From: Halolamina sp. CBA1230
GTDB taxonomy: Archaea; Halobacteriota; Halobacteria; Halobacteriales; Haloferacaceae
Reading direction: 5' to 3'
Length of the DNA stretch: 64,000 nucleotides
Assembly: GCF_002025255.2 (NCBI RefSeq)
Contig: NZ_CP054587.1
Location: 1,054,001-1,118,000, forward strand
Made by a program: the position numbers and the translations under genes. The notes below the pieces were generated by a model, which saw only the letters and a program-made list of their open reading frames with translations, was not told the DNA's origin and made no database searches. This document shows positions 61,601-64,000 of the stretch, one piece after another; the stretch's first letter is position 1, and the number at the start of each line of letters is the position of its first letter.

Positions 61601-62153
61601 CCTCGACGCTCGCGTCGGGGTTCTGCCGGAGCGTCGTCAGCGACTCACGAAGCAGTTCAGCGGTTCGGCTCAGCGTCTCGTTGCGCTGCTCGATCGCCGC
61701 GCGCTCCTCGCTGACGCTCTCGTTGAGCGTCTCGAGTTCGGCGGCGGTCTGCTGGACGTCCTCCCCCTCCTCGGCGCTGATCGCGGCGATCGCGATCACG
61801 TTCGCGATGCTGGAGGTCGGTCGATCGCCCGAAAGCGTCGCGTTGGTCGTCTCGTTGTCGTGGAGCGTCTGCTGGTACTCCAGCATCCCCACGAGCGACC
61901 CCTCGTCGAGGACGTCGTCGTCGCGCTGGATCACCTGCGCGGTCGTGGTGTTTTCGTCGCCGGTCGAGAAGTTCTCCTCGGCGTAGTCCAGCGCCTCGCC
62001 CTCCGGCGAGTCGGTCTGGAACTGGTCGAGCGAGGACGTCTGCTCGACCATCGCTGCGCCGCTGCCGATGGCGACGGTGAGCACCAGCATCACCGCGATG
62101 ACCACCTTGCTGTGGTCCATCACGGCGTCGACGACGGTGTCGACCCCTCTCAT
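58671..62153 (-). CDS. RND/MMPL-superfamily exporter with coiled coil and C-terminal soluble domain
   Basis: About 1160 residues from the ATG at 62153 (a GTG two codons earlier is possible). One membrane helix near the N-terminus is followed by a large external domain with a long coiled coil (about 130-290). Two groups of membrane helices contain the RND motifs GLSIDYAIHIFMRHREE and TVGLGVAYSIHLSERYNQ, each the site of the proton-relay Asp or its equivalent (Asp in the first; none seen in the second). The last about 200 residues form a soluble beta-rich domain. It is related to hydrophobe/amphiphile exporters; substrate unknown. Confidence 0.87.
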   Translation of the reverse strand: MRGVDTVVDAVMDHSKVVIAVMLVLTVAIGSGAAMVEQTSSLDQFQTDSPEGEALDYAEENFSTGDENTTTAQVIQRDDDVLDEGSLVGMLEYQQTLHDNETTNATLSGDRPTSSIANVIAIAAISAEEGEDVQQTAAELETLNESVSEERAAIEQRNETLSRTAELLRESLTTLRQNPDASVEAEFADVRADTTVELDDEDAATFERAAEQLRNAQSEAAAQEAYQLGTQGVLEDQYAALQNRSEALQADADRLQELADELETEQQQYENAENATLEEQQEQLRSMNESEIHDTIGTVLGEDAGGNGGDGPGTFALMPTDYDPGSTEADATMLIVTMEGEGSASQGTAGEDVTDAQLAMQELADQADGGEYLVFGAGIIFHEINNSMTDSLLIVGPLAIIFVLIALAVAYRDVLDILLGLFGIGAVLAWTFGFMGWADIAFNQIFIAVPVLLIGLSIDYAIHIFMRHREERGNGGESAPRSSMRTALVGVGIALIYVTATTVIGFLSNVTSPVPPIREFGIVSAAGIVAALLVFGLLIPAMKVELDEFLEARGIDRRKPAFGTGGGAFSSVLSVGATAARKSPYLVIVLALVLSAGGGYGATQVDTSFEQSDFIAEDPADWMKDLPEPFAPSEYTAKSNLEYVNENFLRQDSQAQILIRPDGGDLTDDDVLQRVADAEETAAEHDNVTQTLSNGEPRIESPLSVMEAVAAENDSFAEEFAAADTDDDGVPDRNLGALYDELFEVAPDRASDVINREDGEYTAMRIVVSIQGGANGDAVTESMRDVADEVDGEGLDATATGSAVLNKIVQDQLLETVVESLIITLVATFVFLMIAYRITEGSASLGAVTLLPVAFSVTWILGTMHLLEIPFNVITGMITSLTVGLGVAYSIHLSERYNQELERTGEIWTAMERAVTGTGGALLGSAATTVGGFGVLIFAILPPLQQFGQITGLTIIYAFLASVLVLPSLLAVWTRYVGPDGVFPAPDEDDDDSAAGTVPGEGPRAERRFDRSVVGPGGTVTVTVETGGVDGRTVLSERVDGRSAVASATPEPERAVATDGVVSAAFDGENPTLQYTTTVPEDATDGDTFGFDGVIVVDGESHKTAGDREVEVVTDVFERVTAAGSVTAADLADAYESFEHEELTEAQLSRIEQAWTREEE

Positions 62154-62240
62154 CCGCACCTCCGCGCGGCTCCGACCCGGTTGCCAGTCATCTGTCTGTA
62201 CTCTCGTACTAACAGACCGGGGTTAACGCTTCCGACTTCG

Positions 62241-62256
62241 TTGAACGGTCGTTCAA
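62241..62256. promoter_or_regulatory. TetR-type operator upstream of the RND gene
   Basis: TTGAACGGTCGTTCAA, a perfect 7-2-7 palindrome in the 160-bp gap between the RND exporter and the zinc-ribbon membrane protein genes. The core TGAAC-N4-GTTCA recurs just before tetR. Confidence 0.65.
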
Positions 62257-62313
62257 CCCCGGCGGTCGGGGGCAGACGGAAGCGCTTTCCCCGGCCGGGC
62301 GTTGGGGCAGCGT

Positions 62314-62763
62314 ATGGCGTTGGTTCCGGAACGACTCCGGCCGTATCTGGCCGGCCTGCTGGGAACGGTCGCGACCGGGTTCGGGCAGTTCTACCTGCGG
62401 CGCTGGCTGCGCGGGTTCGGCTGGCTCGCGTTGGCGTTCGTCGTCACGGTCGCGTTCGTCCCCGACGGGACGCTGGCGGCGATGGGTGCCGGCGAGGCGA
62501 TGGCGGACAGTTCGGAGCTGTTCCCCACGATGGCCGTCCAGTTCGCCGGCGCGTTCGACGCGTTCCTGCTCGCCTACCGGAACCGGGATCGGAACGACGA
62601 CGCGTCGCCAGCCGACCGCGTGCCGGCGGACGTCGACGTGCCGGTCGTCTCCGAGGACGACCCGGACACGGTCAGCTGTCCCAACTGCGGGAAGGAGGTC
62701 GACGCCGACCTCGACTTCTGTCACTGGTGTACGACCGAGTTCACGTCGTCGGAGTCGGACTGA
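62314..62763 (+). CDS. Membrane protein with C-terminal zinc ribbon
   Basis: 149 residues. About two to three hydrophobic segments (about 15-30, 38-53, 80-90) are followed by an acidic linker and a zinc ribbon CPNC...CHWC (VSCPNCGKEVDADLDFCHWCTTEF). ATG at 62314 (MALVPERLRPYLAGLLG). It is read divergently from the RND pump across the operator and is 41 bp upstream of tetR on the same strand. Function unknown; a role with the pump is inference. Confidence 0.75.
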   Translation: MALVPERLRPYLAGLLGTVATGFGQFYLRRWLRGFGWLALAFVVTVAFVPDGTLAAMGAGEAMADSSELFPTMAVQFAGAFDAFLLAYRNRDRNDDASPADRVPADVDVPVVSEDDPDTVSCPNCGKEVDADLDFCHWCTTEFTSSESD

Positions 62764-62788
62764 GGACCGACACCCCTATTCTCGCGGC

Positions 62789-62802
62789 TGAACACTCGTT
62801 CA
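62789..62802. promoter_or_regulatory. TetR-type operator at the tetR start
   Basis: TGAACACTCGTTCA, same TGAAC-N4-GTTCA layout as 62242-62255, ending 2 bases before the tetR ATG, so it overlaps the predicted transcription start. Confidence 0.6.
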
Positions 62803-62804
62803 CC

Positions 62805-63416
62805 ATGGGGGAGACACCACCGTTCCTGGCCGACCCCGAGACCACCCGGGAGTCGATCATGCGGGCGACGTATCTGGCGCTGTGTGAGCACGGTTACGCC
62901 GGGCTGACGATCCAGCGCATCGGCGAGGCCTTCGAGAAGAGCAAGTCGCTGCTGTACCACCACTACGACGACAAGGACGAACTGCTGCTCGCCTTCCTCC
63001 AGTTCATGCTCGAGGAACACGAGGCGTCGCTGCCCGAGACGGCCGACGGCGACGCGGTCGATCGCCTCGAGAGGATCCTCGACGGCGTCCTCCCGCCCTC
63101 GCTACCCGAGGAACACCGCGGGTTCACCGCCGCGATGGTCGAACTCCGGGCGCAGGCGGCCCACGACGAGCGCTACCGCGAGCAGTTCGCCGAGCACGAC
63201 CGCGTGTTCCGCGACCAGCTCGCCGACATCGTCGAGGACGGCATCGAGTCCGGCGCCTTCCGCGAGGTCGATCCCGAACCCGTCGCGGAGTTCATCAGCA
63301 CGACCGTCGCCGGCGCGATGACCCGCCGCGTGACCGGCGGCGACGACACGGCAGCGTCGGCCACCCGCGACGAGCTCGAGGCGTACGTCGACCGCGTGCT
63401 GCTGGCCGACGACTGA
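62805..63416 (+). CDS. TetR/AcrR-family repressor
   Basis: 203 residues. The N-terminal HTH is RESIMRATYLALCEHGYAGLTIQRIGEAFEKSKSLLYHHYDDKDELLLAFL, the TetR hallmark; a ligand-binding helical C-domain follows. With the two TGAAC-N4-GTTCA sites it probably represses its own gene, the RND pump and possibly the zinc-ribbon gene. The inducer is unknown. Confidence 0.9.
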   Translation: MGETPPFLADPETTRESIMRATYLALCEHGYAGLTIQRIGEAFEKSKSLLYHHYDDKDELLLAFLQFMLEEHEASLPETADGDAVDRLERILDGVLPPSLPEEHRGFTAAMVELRAQAAHDERYREQFAEHDRVFRDQLADIVEDGIESGAFREVDPEPVAEFISTTVAGAMTRRVTGGDDTAASATRDELEAYVDRVLLADD

Positions 63417-63443
63417 ACGGGCCGTCGGCTCCGCGTCCGTCGC

Positions 63444-64000
63444 TCAGACCCCGAGCTCGTCGGCCAGTTCGTGGATCCCGTCGGCGGTCAGGTCCGGGTC
63501 GCCGGCGAACCCGTCCCACGGGTCGCCTTTCCGGTCGACCCACACGCCCTGCATCCCCGCGTGGCGCGCGCCGAGCACGTCGAACCAGCCCGCGGTGGCG
63601 TGGGCGATCTGGTCGATCGGCGTGCCGGTCCGGGCGGCGGCGTGGCGGTAGATCTCCGCGTCGGGCTTGAACGTCTCCACCTCGTCGGCGCTGATCGTGT
63701 CCGCGATCAGGTCGCCGATCCCGGCGTGTTCGACCATCGAGTCGAGCATCTCGGGGTTGCCGTTCGAGACGACGTACGTGTCGTAGCCGCCGTCGTGGAG
63801 GCGTTCGATCCCGTCGCGAACGTCGTCGAACACGTCGAGTTCGTGGTACACCGCGAGGATCTCGTCGCGTTCTTCGGTCGTCACGTCGGCGCCGTGCGCG
63901 TCGAGCGCGTACTGGAGCGCGTCGCGGTTCATCTCGTAGAACGGCTGGTAGGCGTCGACCGCGTTGGCGACGAACGTGTACGCAAGCGACCGCGAGCGCC
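63444..64000 (-). CDS. HAD-superfamily hydrolase, haloacid-dehalogenase type (5' end outside window)
   Basis: The frame runs off the end at 64000; about 185 residues are present. Seen: RSRSLAYTFVANAVDAYQPFYEMNRDALQYALDAHG, the cap region of type II dehalogenases. Then VVSNGNPEMLDSMVEHAGI (motif II Ser/Thr-x-x-Asn), FKPDAEIYRHAAARTG (motif III Lys-Pro-x-x-x-x-Y) and a TAGWFDVLGARHAGMQGVWVDR final motif. The catalytic Asp lies in the missing N-terminus. Active on 2-haloacids or phosphates, not distinguishable here. Confidence 0.88.
   Translation of the reverse strand, partial: RSRSLAYTFVANAVDAYQPFYEMNRDALQYALDAHGADVTTEERDEILAVYHELDVFDDVRDGIERLHDGGYDTYVVSNGNPEMLDSMVEHAGIGDLIADTISADEVETFKPDAEIYRHAAARTGTPIDQIAHATAGWFDVLGARHAGMQGVWVDRKGDPWDGFAGDPDLTADGIHELADELGV

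Noticed and set aside
1-64000. CRISPR array or cas genes
   Set aside because: No repeats of 23-37 bp with regular spacers were found; the only close repeats are single pairs (16920 and 31984), and no Cas protein is present.
1-64000. Provirus or plasmid segment
   Set aside because: No integrase, capsid, terminase, Rep or partition gene is present; apart from one insertion sequence and two low-GC patches, the genes are chromosomal housekeeping functions.

Overview
ORGANISM. The window is chromosomal DNA of a halophilic archaeon (class Halobacteria). The protein-coding DNA is very GC-rich and the predicted proteins are strongly acidic (long Asp/Glu runs in L10, L12, RpoF and GINS). The information-processing genes are archaeal: RNase J, eukaryotic-type primase small subunit, GINS, P0/P1 stalk proteins, L37e, LSm, Rpb4-like RpoF, L21e. 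TATA-like boxes and many leaderless or near-leaderless starts fit, as do Halobacteria-specific families (DUF5789, DUF6149, DUF6176, HTH_10/Bat regulator). No plasmid, provirus or CRISPR signature is visible. Most of the window reads as core genome with a few accessory patches. LAYOUT. (1) 1-7.2 kb: DUF63 membrane protein (cut by the window edge), RNase J with prenyl-diphosphate synthase, a DMT-family exporter, a Bcp peroxiredoxin, then GINS and primase PriS. (2) 7.26-7.96 kb: a complete IS6-family insertion sequence with terminal inverted repeats and target duplication, sitting just upstream of the ribosomal stalk operon L1-L10-L12 (8.1-10.2 kb), whose leader carries two strong hairpins. (3) 10.2-17.1 kb: small conserved proteins, two tRNA-Leu genes (GAG and CAA anticodons), PurF, the LSm-L37e pair, an aspartoacylase-like hydrolase, a GNAT protein and a DUF309-like protein. 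(4) 17.2-21.4 kb, minus strand: the archaeal operon L21e-RpoF-DUF655-KsgA-MscS-HemK-like methyltransferase. (5) 21.5-38.2 kb: housekeeping metabolism and small Halobacteria families: MetB-like PLP enzyme, KaiC-like ATPase with an FG-rich disordered N-terminus, NAD kinase, CarB, MptA, a TrmB regulator, a DUF255 thioredoxin-fold protein and an FAD oxidoreductase. (6) 38.2-38.8 kb: a gene-free stretch with its own promoter and internal repeats. (7) 38.8-44.9 kb: amine-oxidase-type flavoprotein, CNNM/CorC protein, HisD, cold-shock protein and methyltransferases. (8) 44.9-56.9 kb: a dispersed acyl-CoA catabolic locus (MaoC hydratase, alpha/beta hydrolase, acyl-CoA ligase, SDR, Bat-like regulator, complete branched-chain-amino-acid-type ABC importer, KAS III-like condensing enzyme). 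It is interrupted by a lower-GC patch with a small membrane protein and a UPF0175/DUF3368 toxin-antitoxin pair. (9) 57.0-57.9 kb: a lower-GC island with an orphan gene. (10) 57.9-63.4 kb: a large RND exporter with an overlapping TrmB-type gene, a zinc-ribbon membrane protein and a TetR regulator, with matching palindromes upstream of the exporter and of tetR. (11) 63.4 kb to the end: a HAD-family hydrolase cut by the window edge. HOW THE GENES WORK TOGETHER. Three modules stand out. The first is a translation/transcription core (stalk operon plus the L21e-RpoF-KsgA operon). The second is an uptake-activation-oxidation module for an unidentified carboxylic acid, whose two divergent promoter regions share a TTCA-N4-TGAA palindrome. 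The third is an efflux module in which TGAAC-N4-GTTCA palindromes link a TetR protein to an RND pump. Several small dispersed palindromic elements lie at gene ends (12.5, 20.1, 23.8, 36.2 kb). All functions are read from sequence motifs without database searches.
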